Assembly (NCBI GenBank): GCA_026706395.1
Contig: JAPOYU010000131.1
Location: 19,940-83,939 of the forward strand
From: Chloroflexota bacterium
GTDB lineage: Bacteria; Chloroflexota; Anaerolineae; Aggregatilineales; Phototrophicaceae
Length of the DNA stretch: 64,000 nt
Reading direction: 5' to 3'
Shown: positions 8,256-17,610 of the stretch, piece by piece
How the letters are laid out: each line of letters begins with the position of its first letter
How positions within the stretch are numbered: the first letter of the stretch is position 1
The notes under the pieces: model-generated
The model's database searches: none
Seen by the model: only the letters and a program-made list of their open reading frames with translations
Told to the model about the DNA's origin: nothing
Program-made: the position numbers and the translations under genes

Positions 8256-9047
8256 CTAAGTCAGCTTCAAGAGCTCTTCCTGACCGCGGCGCTCGCGATA
8301 GCCGTGCACGATCAGACCGGGACGGCCGTTGCTTTGCCCGGCGACTTGATCGTTATGCGGATCGCGGAAGCCCATGCGCACCATGCGACGCGGCTCATTC
8401 GTCTGGTTGATGTAGGAGCCGTGTACGGTGTAGATGTGGAACACCACAACATCACCGCGCTTGGCCGGCACGGGCACAGTGTCTTCCAGCTTGTAATCAT
8501 TCGTGTTGAGGTGCGGCGAGCATGATGTTCCATCGGGATTCTTCAGGATATGCGGCAGTTTGCCCATTTTGTGCGAACCGGCCAGAAAGCGGATCTCGCC
8601 GTTCTCGTGGAAGGTATCATCCAGGTGAACCAGGGTATCGAGAAAGCGTCCATCGGCATGTTCGTAGAAAGGCGAATCCTGGTGCATGGGGAAAGGATGC
8701 CCGGTCTGCGGCGGTTTGATGTGCATGGTTGTATGATGCAATTCGACGCTGGAATCCAGCAATTGCGACAGGCATTTGCCCAGTTTGGGATGGGTGACCG
8801 CGCGCATCCAGGCATCGGAGTACAGGTGCAGGTCGTGCATGGCGGTCAACTTGACTTGCTTTTCCACTTCCTCGTCCAGGTATACATCGCGCCAGGGTCC
8901 CGACCAACCCGGACTTGTGATAGACCAATCTTCGATCAGGCGGTCGAGGCTATCCGACAGCGCGGTGATCTCCTCTTCGTTAAAGACCTGCGGAATGCGC
9001 AGAAAGCCGTTTTCGTGAAAGAATTCGATCTGTTCTTTGCTGAGCAT
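8256..9047 (-). CDS. Phytanoyl-CoA dioxygenase (PhyH) family protein
   Basis: Fe(II)/2-oxoglutarate-dependent oxygenase fold, 263 residues. The iron triad is readable as H122, D124 (MHQDSPFY) and H209 (TVHGS), and R220 (NEPRRM) fits the 2-oxoglutarate-binding Arg. The ATG at 9047 is supported by AAGGAG seven bases upstream; the frame extends further upstream but lacks such a site. It sits inside the sugar operon, 107 bases before the ROK kinase start and 145 bases after the ABC ATPase stop. Such proteins commonly hydroxylate small metabolites; the substrate is unknown. Confidence 0.85.
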   Translation of the reverse strand: MLSKEQIEFFHENGFLRIPQVFNEEEITALSDSLDRLIEDWSITSPGWSGPWRDVYLDEEVEKQVKLTAMHDLHLYSDAWMRAVTHPKLGKCLSQLLDSSVELHHTTMHIKPPQTGHPFPMHQDSPFYEHADGRFLDTLVHLDDTFHENGEIRFLAGSHKMGKLPHILKNPDGTSCSPHLNTNDYKLEDTVPVPAKRGDVVVFHIYTVHGSYINQTNEPRRMVRMGFRDPHNDQVAGQSNGRPGLIVHGYRERRGQEELLKLT

Positions 9048-9192
9048 TTGGGTCTCCTTTTTTTTGCTGACAGCAAATGGCAAATGGATGAGAAGAGGCG
9101 AATTGGCGCGCAAGCAAAAGTCGCCCCTTCTTGATAATCCGAGAAGAGGCAGAGCGCGAGAATCTTACGGACTAATCTGCCAAGTTGCGATC

Positions 9193-11226
9193 TCAGGCAT
9201 CAGAAATTGTAATGGTGTAAGCGTCGACGCCGCGGCCGCGCTCATCCGCGCCCAGCACGAGCTCATAGGTCCCGGTCGCGCCGAAAGTGAGTGTGCCGCT
9301 GTTGCTGCGGCGGGAACGATCGAAGGCAAAGACGATGCTGCCGTCCGGCGCGTAGATGGTGGCAAGCGGGGCAAAGAAGCCGGTGCCGCTCAGGCCGCGC
9401 CCGCCGGTGATGAGTTTGATATCCACCGTCGTCCCGGCGACGCCTTCAATGCTGTAGCTATGGCGGTCGTCCACACTTTGGATTTCATCGCCGGTATCTT
9501 CGCCCAAGACGATGGCGCCCTTAGCGACCGCGCCCTCGCGCTCGACAACGAATGCCGGCGGCGGCAGCGTCGGCATGGGGGTCGGCTCCGGCATGTCCCC
9601 ATCAATAGTGATGGTGTAGGCGTCGACGCCGCGGCCGCGCTCATCCGCGCCGATGACAATCTGATACGCGCCATCTGCAGCGAAGGTTAGCTCGCCACGA
9701 TTGCTGCGGCGCGCGCGGTCAAAGGCGAAGACGATTTCCCCGTCAGGGTTGTAGATGGTGGCCAGCGGCGCATAGAAGCCGGTGCCGCTCAAACCGCGAC
9801 CGCCAGTTATCAGCTTCAGCTCTACGGTCGCGCCTTCAAAGCCGGCGAAAGTATAGCTGTGCCGATCGTCCGCATTTTCGATCTCGCCGACGGTGTCCAG
9901 GCCCCAGGTGATGGATCCCTTGTCGACCGCCCCCGCCGGCTCGACAACGAATGCGGGAACAATCACTTGCGATTCTGGCGTGGCGGTGGGTGGCGGGGTC
10001 GCTGTAGGCGGCTCAGTGGGCGGTATGGCCGTCGCCGTAACCACCACTTGCACCTCTTCGACCACCGTTTCGACGATGGTCTCCGGTTCGCGCGTTAGAG
10101 AAAGCAACGCGCCCGCGATAAAAGCGACCACGACCAGGACAGCAGCTACAAGGCGTTCACGCTTGCGATTAGCTATCGATGCGACGGCCGCTTCGGTGAT
10201 GGGCTGGTTCACGAGCATCGGCGGCTCAATCGGCGCGATCTCATTTTCTTCGTAGAGATAGCAAGCCGCTTCGTGTTTTGGCTTCTCCATCTTGAACAGG
10301 GGCGGCTGCGCTTCCAGGCATTTATCCATGCGATGGGGGCAGCGCGGATAGTAGCGACAGCCGATGGCGGCGGCGGTGCGCATCTCTTCTTCGCTGGGCA
10401 AGCTGATATTGACATCCCACTTGTCCGTCGGATCGGGAACCGGCACCGAGTCGATCAATAGCTGCACGTACGGGTGCTGGGGCGCGTCGATCACGTCCAT
10501 CGCCGAGCCGCGTTCCGCCGTCGTGCCTTGATACAGCATGTAGATCTGATCGCCGATTTGGTAGGCGGTGCTCAAGTCATGTGTGATGTAAAGGAAGGAG
10601 ATATTGTGTTCATCGCGCAGGCGCAGCATCGCATCGAGAATTGAAGCGCGTAGGGACGCGTCCACCATCGATACCGGCTCATCCGCCACGATCAGCCGCG
10701 GCTTGATCATGTAGGCGCGGGCCATCATGATGCGCTGGCGCTGCCCGCCGCTGAGTTGATGCGGGTACTTGCGCAAGACATCCTCGCCATAAAGGCCGAC
10801 CACATTCAAGCCGGCTTCCACCATATCCCGATATTCGCTCTGGTTATCGGAGAGGCTGAAATGCTTGTTGACAAGATCGAAGACATGGTCGATGCGGTAG
10901 AAGGGATTGTAGACGCCGAAAGGATCCTGAAAGACAGCTTGCACATTGCGGCGGTAGGCTTTCAACTGCTCGCTGGTCATATCGGTGATGTCTTCGCCAT
11001 CAAAGATGATCTTGCCGGAAGTCAATTTGATGAAGCCGAGGACGAGGTTCGCCAGCGTGGTTTTCCCGCTGCCGCTCTCACCGGCGATCGTGGTGATCGT
11101 CGCCGGCGATTCGTCGATGGTCATATTAAAATTATCGAGGGCGACGACAGATTTTTTATCACCGAGGAAGCCGCCGCTGGAATATACTTTGGTGGCGTCA
11201 CGGATTTGCAATAGTGGCGAAGGCAT
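9193..11226 (-). CDS. OppF-type ABC ATPase fused to a TM helix and two tandem extracytoplasmic domains
   Basis: A 677-residue fusion. Residues 1-330 are a full oligopeptide/oligosaccharide importer ATPase: Walker A GESGSGKTT (49-57), signature LSGGQRQR (158-165), Walker B LIVADEP (178-184) and the Cys-rich tail (C290, C296, C303, C322). Then come basic residues RKRER (354-358), one hydrophobic helix (359-378), a Pro/Thr-rich linker (395-420) and two copies of a roughly 117-residue beta domain (425-541 and 557-675) sharing DRHSY, LITGGRGLSGTGF and GADERGRGVDAYTI. The domain resembles pre-peptidase C-terminal domains. Charge bias predicts the tail outside the cell. GGAGAGGAG lies upstream of the ATG, which is 29 bases inside the preceding ATPase gene. 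I know of no standard Opp ATPase with this tail. Confidence 0.88.
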   Translation of the reverse strand: MPSPLLQIRDATKVYSSGGFLGDKKSVVALDNFNMTIDESPATITTIAGESGSGKTTLANLVLGFIKLTSGKIIFDGEDITDMTSEQLKAYRRNVQAVFQDPFGVYNPFYRIDHVFDLVNKHFSLSDNQSEYRDMVEAGLNVVGLYGEDVLRKYPHQLSGGQRQRIMMARAYMIKPRLIVADEPVSMVDASLRASILDAMLRLRDEHNISFLYITHDLSTAYQIGDQIYMLYQGTTAERGSAMDVIDAPQHPYVQLLIDSVPVPDPTDKWDVNISLPSEEEMRTAAAIGCRYYPRCPHRMDKCLEAQPPLFKMEKPKHEAACYLYEENEIAPIEPPMLVNQPITEAAVASIANRKRERLVAAVLVVVAFIAGALLSLTREPETIVETVVEEVQVVVTATAIPPTEPPTATPPPTATPESQVIVPAFVVEPAGAVDKGSITWGLDTVGEIENADDRHSYTFAGFEGATVELKLITGGRGLSGTGFYAPLATIYNPDGEIVFAFDRARRSNRGELTFAADGAYQIVIGADERGRGVDAYTITIDGDMPEPTPMPTLPPPAFVVEREGAVAKGAIVLGEDTGDEIQSVDDRHSYSIEGVAGTTVDIKLITGGRGLSGTGFFAPLATIYAPDGSIVFAFDRSRRSNSGTLTFGATGTYELVLGADERGRGVDAYTITISDA

Positions 11227-12235
11227 CGGCTCTCCTCTCCTCAAATTGCTCGTCAAAGAGGTGACAAGCGACCTCGTGTTTTTCTTCGACTTGTAGAGGC
11301 TGCGGTTCGACCTCGGCGCAATGGTCCCAGGCAAAGGGACAGCGCAGCCGGAAGATGCAGCCGGAAGGAGGGTTGCGGGGATCGTGAGTGATGCCCTCGG
11401 TGATCTTTAGCGGTTTGCGTTCCTTGATCGATGGAATCGAGTCGATGAGCAGTTGGGTGTAGGGGTGCAAAGGGTTGGCGTAGACATTTTCGACCGGGGC
11501 GATTTCCACCATTTTGCCGGCGTACATCACAGCGATGCGGTCGACGATCTGCGCCAGCAAGCCCATGTCGTGGCCGATGACGATTAGCGATACGCCGATC
11601 TCATCTTTCACTTTGATCAAGGTCTGCGCCACGATGCGCTGCACGACGACATCAAGCGCGCTGGTCGCCTCGTCGGCGATGACCACCGTTGGATGGAGGG
11701 CCACGCCCATGGCGATGCAAACGCGCTGCTTCATGCCGCCGCTGAGTTCATGCGGATACATATTGTAGATGCGGTTAGGCAGACCGACATTCTGGAACAA
11801 TTCAAAAATGCGCTCCCGCATGGCTTCTTTGTCGCGCTGTTTACCCTCGTGTGATTCGATGACATCAATGATCTGATCTTTGACGCGCATGGTCGGGTTG
11901 AGCGAATTCATCGCCCCTTGCGGGATGAGCGACAAGCCCGTCCAGCGGAACTTGCGCAATTCTTCGTCCGTCAGGTTCAGCACTTCGGTGCCGTCGACTT
12001 CGATGCTGCCGTGCACGATGTAGCCGGGTGGCTGCACCAATTGTAGGATGCCATAAGCAGTGGTCGATTTGCCGCAGCCGGATTCGCCGACCAAGCCCAG
12101 GGTTTCGCCTTCGTAGAGATTGAAGCTGATATCGCTGACGGCGATGACATCGCCCTGTGGCGTGGCGTAGTGGATGCGCAGATTATCGACTTTGAGGACG
12201 ACGCGCTCGCTGCCGTTTTCCATTTGCTTTTCCAT
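11198..12235 (-). CDS. OppD-type ABC transporter ATP-binding protein
   Basis: Cytoplasmic ATPase of the importer (345 residues). Walker [10 protein letters not shown] is at residues 50-58, the signature LSGGMKQR at 164-171 and Walker B IADEATSALD follows. The C-terminal oligopeptide-transporter extension has the Cys pattern CIFRLRCPFAWDHC. Its end overlaps the start of the fused OppF-type gene by 29 bases, and it starts 19 bases after the stop of the permease gene. A second ATG four codons in (MENGSE) is a possible alternative start. It pairs with the fusion ATPase to drive uptake. Confidence 0.92.
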   Translation of the reverse strand: MEKQMENGSERVVLKVDNLRIHYATPQGDVIAVSDISFNLYEGETLGLVGESGCGKSTTAYGILQLVQPPGYIVHGSIEVDGTEVLNLTDEELRKFRWTGLSLIPQGAMNSLNPTMRVKDQIIDVIESHEGKQRDKEAMRERIFELFQNVGLPNRIYNMYPHELSGGMKQRVCIAMGVALHPTVVIADEATSALDVVVQRIVAQTLIKVKDEIGVSLIVIGHDMGLLAQIVDRIAVMYAGKMVEIAPVENVYANPLHPYTQLLIDSIPSIKERKPLKITEGITHDPRNPPSGCIFRLRCPFAWDHCAEVEPQPLQVEEKHEVACHLFDEQFEERRADAFATIANP

Positions 12236-12254
12236 AGATGTCTGCTCCGGTGGG

Positions 12255-13193
12255 CTAACTGGCTTTGCGCAAGCGCGGATTGGCGATCTCGTCCAGGCCC
12301 AGGTTGATCAGCAGCAGAGCTACGAATACCACAGACAGAGTCACTGTCGGGATGCCCCACCACCACCACATATTGCGGAAGAGAGCGCCCGCTTCTATGG
12401 AAAAGAAAATCGCGACGCCGAGGGAAGGGATGCGCTGTGGACCGAAGCCCAGCACCTCCAGGCCGACCGCCGAGATGATGGCGCCTTGCATATTGCCGAT
12501 ATAACTCGCCCCAAGGTAAGGCAGCAGATTGGGCATGATTTCCTTGAACATGATATCGCGCACGGGCACGCCGGAAAGCCGGGCCATCTGCACGTAGCCG
12601 CTTTCGCGCATGCTGAGCACCTGGGCGCGGATATAGCGCGTCGGCGTCGCCCACGAGAATAATGAGATCAGCAAAGCCATCGTCAGCAGGTCCACCCGCC
12701 CCAAAACAGCCTGTATAACGATGAGCACCAGAAGCGACGGGATGGTGATGGTGATATCGACGGCTAATCGAATCACATCGTCGAACAAGCCGCCGAGAAA
12801 TCCCGCCATGAAACCCAAAAATATGCCAACGAGCATGCCGACCGTGGCCGCGACCACGCCCACGAAAATGGTTCGTGGCGTGCCGACGATCCAAAGCGCC
12901 AGCATGTCACGCCCGCTGTTCTCCGTGCCAAGAGGATGCTCCGGGACGCCTTCTTGCCCCCGCCAATTGGTAAAGCCGACGGGAGGCAGGTTAAGCGGCG
13001 CCCGGGCCGACAGCGCCATGTCCGTATCCCAAAACTGATAGCCGAGAAATATCAAAAAGAACAGAAATCCCAGAATGCCGGCGCCAGTGAGAAACTTCCA
13101 ATTGATCCAGGGATTGTCAAAACGATTGAGGACGCCCGCCTTCCTGGTGCCGCCGGCCACGGGAGCGTCTTTGGCTTTGCTGTCTTCGGCCAC
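12255..13193 (-). CDS. ABC transporter permease, OppC-like
   Basis: Inner-membrane permease (312 residues) with an N-terminal OppC segment, a periplasmic loop and the BPD_transp_1 core. The EAA-type cytoplasmic loop is visible as ARLSGVPVRDIMFKEIMPNL. The GTG at 13193 is chosen because GGAAGGGAG lies just upstream; an in-frame ATG at 13268 would translate through a G-rich repeat and is less likely. It is the partner of the OppB-like permease encoded immediately upstream. Confidence 0.88.
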   Translation of the reverse strand: MAEDSKAKDAPVAGGTRKAGVLNRFDNPWINWKFLTGAGILGFLFFLIFLGYQFWDTDMALSARAPLNLPPVGFTNWRGQEGVPEHPLGTENSGRDMLALWIVGTPRTIFVGVVAATVGMLVGIFLGFMAGFLGGLFDDVIRLAVDITITIPSLLVLIVIQAVLGRVDLLTMALLISLFSWATPTRYIRAQVLSMRESGYVQMARLSGVPVRDIMFKEIMPNLLPYLGASYIGNMQGAIISAVGLEVLGFGPQRIPSLGVAIFFSIEAGALFRNMWWWWGIPTVTLSVVFVALLLINLGLDEIANPRLRKAS

Positions 13194-13195
13194 GT

Positions 13196-13300
13196 CTATC
13201 TCCCTTCCAGGCTGATAAGCGGTGTTCCCCCCAGCGGGGGGGCGTGGAGAGGGGAGTGTCTTTTGCATTTGAGCATGCGCTATCTCCCTTCCAGGCTGAT
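13196..13300. repeat. 21-bp direct repeats flanking a short family A element
   Basis: An identical 21-base segment, beginning CTATCTCCC and ending CAGGCTGAT, occurs at 13196-13216 and at 13280-13300. The 63 bases between contain a short G-rich hairpin (CCCCCC/GGGGGG with trailing GGAGAGGGGA at 13222-13261). The right copy encodes the end of the OppB-like permease including its stop codon; the left copy supplies the ribosome-binding site of the OppC-like gene. The layout is what a target duplication around an inserted hairpin element would leave. Confidence 0.7.
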
Positions 13301-14290
13301 GCGCGGGTCAATGAGCGGGTAGCTCAAGTCGATGATCAACACCGCCAGCGCGCTGGTCGTGATCAAGATGAAAGATGTGCCTTGAATCAAGCCGAAGTCT
13401 TGCTCGCGCAGGGCGTTGACAATAAGCGTGCCCATGCCGTTGTAGTTGAAAATAACTTCGACCAGCACCACGCCGTTGACGAGCGTGCCGATGGAGACCG
13501 CCAGCGCCGTCATCTGCGGCAAAATGGCATTGCGGATCATGTAGCGATACAAGACGTAGAATGGCTTCAAGCCCTTGGCCTGCGCCAGGATCATATAATC
13601 TTCGCCTTCGATCGTGACCATCATGCCGCGCATGCCCAGCGCCCAATAGCCGAAGGTGACCAGCACAATCGCCATCGCCGGCAAGGTGCCATGATGAATG
13701 ACGTTGGCGATGAATTCCAAGGTCAAGGCCGGCGTCTTACCGAAGCCGTAAGAATAGGTCTGCGGGAACCACCTTAGCAAGAACGCAAACGTATAGCTTA
13801 GCAGCAAACCGGCCAGCAAAGGAGGTATCGAAGTGAACATCATCGACATGGGGATCAACACTTTGATCAATCTGGGCGTCCTCGCCCAGGCGAGCAGCGC
13901 GCCGCAGAGATTGCCGACGGTGAAGAATATGAAGGTCGCGACGCCGACCAGACCGATCGTCCAGGGCAGCGCCCGCCCCACCAACTCGGTCACGGTTGAT
14001 GGAAATCGAGCCATCGAGTAGCCCAGATCTCCCCCCACCAGTCCAGTCAGGAAACGCAAGTACTGAATGTAAACCGGGTCGTTTAAGCCGAAGCGTTCCT
14101 TCCAGCCCTCAATGATCTTATCCGAGTTTTCCACGAAACCAGCTTGATATGACAGGCGCGCCACCATCGCTGCGATAGGATCGCCGGGCGCCAGGCGCGG
14201 GATGATGAAGATCAAGGTCGCGGCCACCCAAAGCGTGAGGAAAAAGACCAATAGACGGCGGACCAGATAGTTTAAGGATATTCCTCCCAT
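13280..14290 (-). CDS. ABC transporter permease, OppB-like
   Basis: First permease of the importer (336 residues) with the OppB N terminus (NYLVRRLLVFFLTLWVAATLIF, written here in two parts by family: a YLVRR stretch followed by a hydrophobic helix) and the cytoplasmic loop QAKGLKPFYVLYRYMIRNA that docks on the ATPase. The ATG at 14290 is preceded by GAAGGG. It is 175 bases downstream of the binding-protein gene and is followed by the OppC-like gene, the usual SBP-OppB-OppC-OppD-OppF order. Confidence 0.92.
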   Translation of the reverse strand: MGGISLNYLVRRLLVFFLTLWVAATLIFIIPRLAPGDPIAAMVARLSYQAGFVENSDKIIEGWKERFGLNDPVYIQYLRFLTGLVGGDLGYSMARFPSTVTELVGRALPWTIGLVGVATFIFFTVGNLCGALLAWARTPRLIKVLIPMSMMFTSIPPLLAGLLLSYTFAFLLRWFPQTYSYGFGKTPALTLEFIANVIHHGTLPAMAIVLVTFGYWALGMRGMMVTIEGEDYMILAQAKGLKPFYVLYRYMIRNAILPQMTALAVSIGTLVNGVVLVEVIFNYNGMGTLIVNALREQDFGLIQGTSFILITTSALAVLIIDLSYPLIDPRISLEGR

Positions 14291-14465
14291 GCCGGTGCCC
14301 TTCTCTAAAGTCGCTAGCGATGTTTTATTGAATGCAAGAAACTACTTGATCTAGTCAATAATCGAACTGTTCTCTCTCGGATGAGCCGCTCCCCTCCTCT
14401 TTTATAGGGAGGGAGCGACAGTGGGGCCAAGGCAGTTGCCCCGACCCCAATAGCATCAGATCCGC
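14291..14465. repeat. Intergenic spacer with family A copy 5
   Basis: The spacer between binding-protein and permease genes contains a single hairpin at about 14388-14427, in which CTCCCTCC-type and GGAGGGAG-type blocks pair across TTTATA. Placed after an SBP gene, such a hairpin could trim downstream expression in the way REP elements protect upstream mRNA; this is inference. Confidence 0.6.
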
Positions 14466-16235
14466 TTACATGCCGTCGCCGGCTTTGTGGATCTCCTGGA
14501 AGAATTGATGCGTCGATTGCCACCAGGTAGCCGGGTGGTTCCAGTTATTCTCGGAAGTCGGCCAGCCGTCCCAGTAGGTGTTGTTGAAGGGGATCAGCTT
14601 GGTCGCCTGGTTCAGCGGAATGAAGGGCAGGTCTTCGTAGAGATAGCCATAGGCTTCAACCACCAGATCAATGGCATCCGGATGACCCAGCGGCAACGAA
14701 CCCAGTCGACCAACCAACTCGCTGTAAGCTTCGTTGTTCGGTCCGTCCCAACGTACGTGGTTGCTGCCCGTGGAACGATCGCCAACCGGCACCCACCAGC
14801 GGGCGGTGTAGCGGTCGAGCGAAGCCCAAGGCTCGTTGATCGAACCGCAGGCGTCCCAATCGGTGGTGGATTCGTAGTTGCCGAAGCGCTTGTTGTCGCC
14901 CCAGGTCGCGCCGGCGATGACCGCGGCGGAAGCCTCGATGCCGAAGCTCTGCAACTGCTCAACCAGGTTGGTGGTGATGCGGCGCTTCTCGATGAAGCCC
15001 TCATGAACCTGGATTGCCAGGCTAAGCGCGTTGCCGTCCATATCGACCCAGCGGCCGTCGTCATTGCGCGAGTAGCCGTTGTTCTCCAGCAGCGCGGCAG
15101 CGGCGTCAAGGTCGGCCTCCGTATTGAAGGTCATGCCGGCATCTTCAATCGCATCGATGTAGGGGAACATACCGCCATATTCGACGTACAGAGTACGCGA
15201 GGGGATGGTAACGCCTTCGTAAGCGATGTCGATGACTTGCTGGCGGCTGATGGCGTGGTTGATCGCCCAGCGCATTTCGGCATTATCCCAAGGCTCAACT
15301 TGCGTCTGGAAGGACAGTTGCCGCGGGCAGGGATCCAGCCAAACAAATGGCATGCCCTCGACCCAGGCGAAGATGTTGTCGTTCGCCGCTTGCATCGCCT
15401 CAAAGGCGCCCAGCGTGACGTCCATGATGCTGTCCAGTTCGTTGGCGACAGCCATGGTCGTGCGGATCTGATCGTTACCGGTCACGACCCAGACGGCGCG
15501 CTGCGGTTCAGGCAGGTTGAAGACGCCCGTTTTGGCGCCCCACCAATCGTCATTGCGATCGTAGGTCCAAGAGGTCTCGTTGGCGGCGGTCAATACGTAG
15601 GGACCGGTGCCGAGCGGGTAACCGGCTTCGAGATCAAAGTACTTCCAGGTAAAGGGATCGACATCGGGGCTGTCCCAGACGTGCTCGGGCAGGATACTGA
15701 TGCCGCCCCAGATGCGGACCGAGAAGAAGTCCAACTGGAAGCGCGGGTTGGGCTGCGTCAGATTGAATTGAACCGTCAGGTCGTCAACCTTCTCGACGCT
15801 TTCGATCCAGGTCTGTACGTTGCCGGCGTAGCTGAGCGAGCTGGTCTCGTCATTCAGCAGCAGGTTGATCGTCCAGACAACATCGTCGGCATTGAAGGCC
15901 TCGCCGTCCGCCCATTCCGCGCCGTCGCGCAGGTTCAGCATCCAGACGTCAAGCGCGTCGTTGGCTTCCATGCTCTCCGCCAGCCAGGGCATGATCTCGC
16001 CAGTTTCGTAGTTGAGGATGAAGAGCGGTTCCATTACGGCCTGATGCAAACCGTAGGGACGGCGGCTGTCGGGCAACAGATAGTTCATCTGGTCGAAGTT
16101 GGCGACGGCGCCCGCAGGACCGTCAACGTCGAATACGACGGTATCTTCACGCGCGACGTCCTGGGCAACAGCGGTGAAGCTGATGGCCGCGAAGACGATG
16201 ACGAGAAGAACGAGAAGAAGTGCTTTTGCTTTCAT
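14466..16235 (-). CDS. Extracellular solute-binding protein, family 5 (Opp-type)
   Basis: Periplasmic or membrane-tethered ligand receptor of 589 residues. Residues 1-24 form a signal peptide (MKAKALLLVLLVIVF... ending AVAQ). The SBP_bac_5 fold includes the family stretches WADGEAFNADDVVWT and GTGPYVL. GTAGGAG precedes the ATG. It heads a complete ABC importer operon that also encodes a kinase, an epimerase and dehydrogenases for a sugar, so the ligand is more likely an oligosaccharide or amino sugar than a peptide. The adjacent AraR-like regulator probably controls it. Confidence 0.9.
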   Translation of the reverse strand: MKAKALLLVLLVIVFAAISFTAVAQDVAREDTVVFDVDGPAGAVANFDQMNYLLPDSRRPYGLHQAVMEPLFILNYETGEIMPWLAESMEANDALDVWMLNLRDGAEWADGEAFNADDVVWTINLLLNDETSSLSYAGNVQTWIESVEKVDDLTVQFNLTQPNPRFQLDFFSVRIWGGISILPEHVWDSPDVDPFTWKYFDLEAGYPLGTGPYVLTAANETSWTYDRNDDWWGAKTGVFNLPEPQRAVWVVTGNDQIRTTMAVANELDSIMDVTLGAFEAMQAANDNIFAWVEGMPFVWLDPCPRQLSFQTQVEPWDNAEMRWAINHAISRQQVIDIAYEGVTIPSRTLYVEYGGMFPYIDAIEDAGMTFNTEADLDAAAALLENNGYSRNDDGRWVDMDGNALSLAIQVHEGFIEKRRITTNLVEQLQSFGIEASAAVIAGATWGDNKRFGNYESTTDWDACGSINEPWASLDRYTARWWVPVGDRSTGSNHVRWDGPNNEAYSELVGRLGSLPLGHPDAIDLVVEAYGYLYEDLPFIPLNQATKLIPFNNTYWDGWPTSENNWNHPATWWQSTHQFFQEIHKAGDGM

Positions 16236-16390
16236 TGTGGTGTTCTCCTACACAACTAAGCCAATTAGAGGAAACGATTGCCGACTCCGGGATTGGTTTG
16301 CCATCCTTTGCGGGATGACGGGCGCGCCAGCGGCGCCCGGGATTGCCATGGGCAATGTGTATCAAGGTCCTTCGATAGCGCCTCCTTATG

Positions 16391-17575
16391 TCAGGTCGAT
16401 ACAATTCTGCCGGCGTCCACGAGTGGCGCCGCCGTTGACGCGCGTATACGCAGCCGGGTTGGCACGGTACAAGTTCGGGCCGGCGAATCATCGCCTTCCA
16501 AGCGATCAAGCAAGTGCTCTGCCGCGGACTTGCCCAGTTCATAGGCATCTTGACAACTCGTAGTCAGGGGTACGCCAATGTACGACGCCATACAGATATC
16601 GTCGAAGCCGACAACTGAGACATCGGCTGGTACGCCATAACCCATGTTGCGCAAGGCATTTATCGTGATTATGGCGAGAATGTCATTGATGCAGACAATA
16701 GCCGACGGCATTGGACCTTTGGCGTCGGTTAAGCTTTCAAGCTGTTGAATGATCTGTCGGCTCTGTGAACCAACCAGGCTGTAGATATCCGTCTCGTGAA
16801 ATTCGTGGCGCTTGGGCGGGCTGATCTTCCACGGTTCATGGACCAAGATGCCATGCTCTTTTAGCGCGGCCAAATAGCCGCGCCGCCGTTCGTTGACCGG
16901 ATGCAAGTCATCAAAATTGGGCATAAGTTGCACGATATGCCGGTGCCCCAACTCGATCAGATGGCAAACTAGATTGTAGGAGCCATCGAAGTTATCGCTC
17001 GCGACGTAATCCGCTCGGATACCCTCGATGGGACGATCCATGAACACGACTGGAATCTCTCTACGTTCGTATTCCCCAAGAATGGAGACCGTTTCTTTGC
17101 TTGGCTCGGCATTTGCCCAAAGCATCAGCCCGGCTACCTCGTCGTCGAGCAGCTGTTGAAGAATCCGCGCCTCGTCATCCCGATCCCGCGAATTGCTGAA
17201 TATCACTTGATAGCCGGCTGAACGAAGTTCTGTCTGGGCGCTATTGAGAATATTCGTGTGGATCTCGTTGTGGAAACTGCAGGTTAGGTATCCGATGGTG
17301 CGGTTCGCCGCGTGGTCCTGCGGCTGGTAAACGACAAATGTACCTCGGCCGGCGGTACGTTTGATTAGTCCTTCTACCTCAATCCGCTGCAAAGCGATGC
17401 GCACCGTCGTACGGCTGATATCCAAATGGCGGGCAAGCTGCATCTCGGTCGGAATGCGCTCGCCATTCTGCCAGCGCCCGGAGACGATTAGACGGCGCAG
17501 TTGATTGTGCAACTGGACATGTAGGGAGATATAACTGTTGTGATCCAGCCGGATCTTCTCAAGTTTGTCGCGCAT
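16391..17575 (-). CDS. AraR-like transcriptional regulator (GntR wHTH + LacI-type sensor)
   Basis: A 394-residue hybrid. Residues 14-83 are a GntR winged helix-turn-helix (ISLHVQLHNQL, IPTEMQLARHL, ISRTTVR, GRGTFV) and residues 93-385 are a LacI/periplasmic-binding sensor domain (NRTIGYL, FMDRP, VVGFDD). This is the architecture of AraR, an effector-released repressor of sugar genes. The ATG at 17575 is chosen; an upstream in-frame TTG at 17632 lies inside the predicted operator. It stands directly upstream of, and in the same direction as, the SBP-led operon, so that operon is its likely target. The effector sugar is not known. Confidence 0.88.
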   Translation of the reverse strand: MRDKLEKIRLDHNSYISLHVQLHNQLRRLIVSGRWQNGERIPTEMQLARHLDISRTTVRIALQRIEVEGLIKRTAGRGTFVVYQPQDHAANRTIGYLTCSFHNEIHTNILNSAQTELRSAGYQVIFSNSRDRDDEARILQQLLDDEVAGLMLWANAEPSKETVSILGEYERREIPVVFMDRPIEGIRADYVASDNFDGSYNLVCHLIELGHRHIVQLMPNFDDLHPVNERRRGYLAALKEHGILVHEPWKISPPKRHEFHETDIYSLVGSQSRQIIQQLESLTDAKGPMPSAIVCINDILAIITINALRNMGYGVPADVSVVGFDDICMASYIGVPLTTSCQDAYELGKSAAEHLLDRLEGDDSPARTCTVPTRLRIRASTAAPLVDAGRIVST

Positions 17576-17610
17576 AAAGACCGCATCGGCGAGCAAAAAA
17601 CACTTTAGAT

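Noticed and set aside
14487..16259. 590-codon open frame opposite the family-5 binding protein
   Set aside because: The opposite strand encodes a complete SBP with signal peptide and ribosome-binding site; this frame has no recognisable feature.
16320..16340. GC-rich palindrome downstream of the AraR-like gene as a terminator
   Set aside because: GGGCGC/GCGCCC can pair but no T-run follows on the minus strand, so an intrinsic terminator is not supported.
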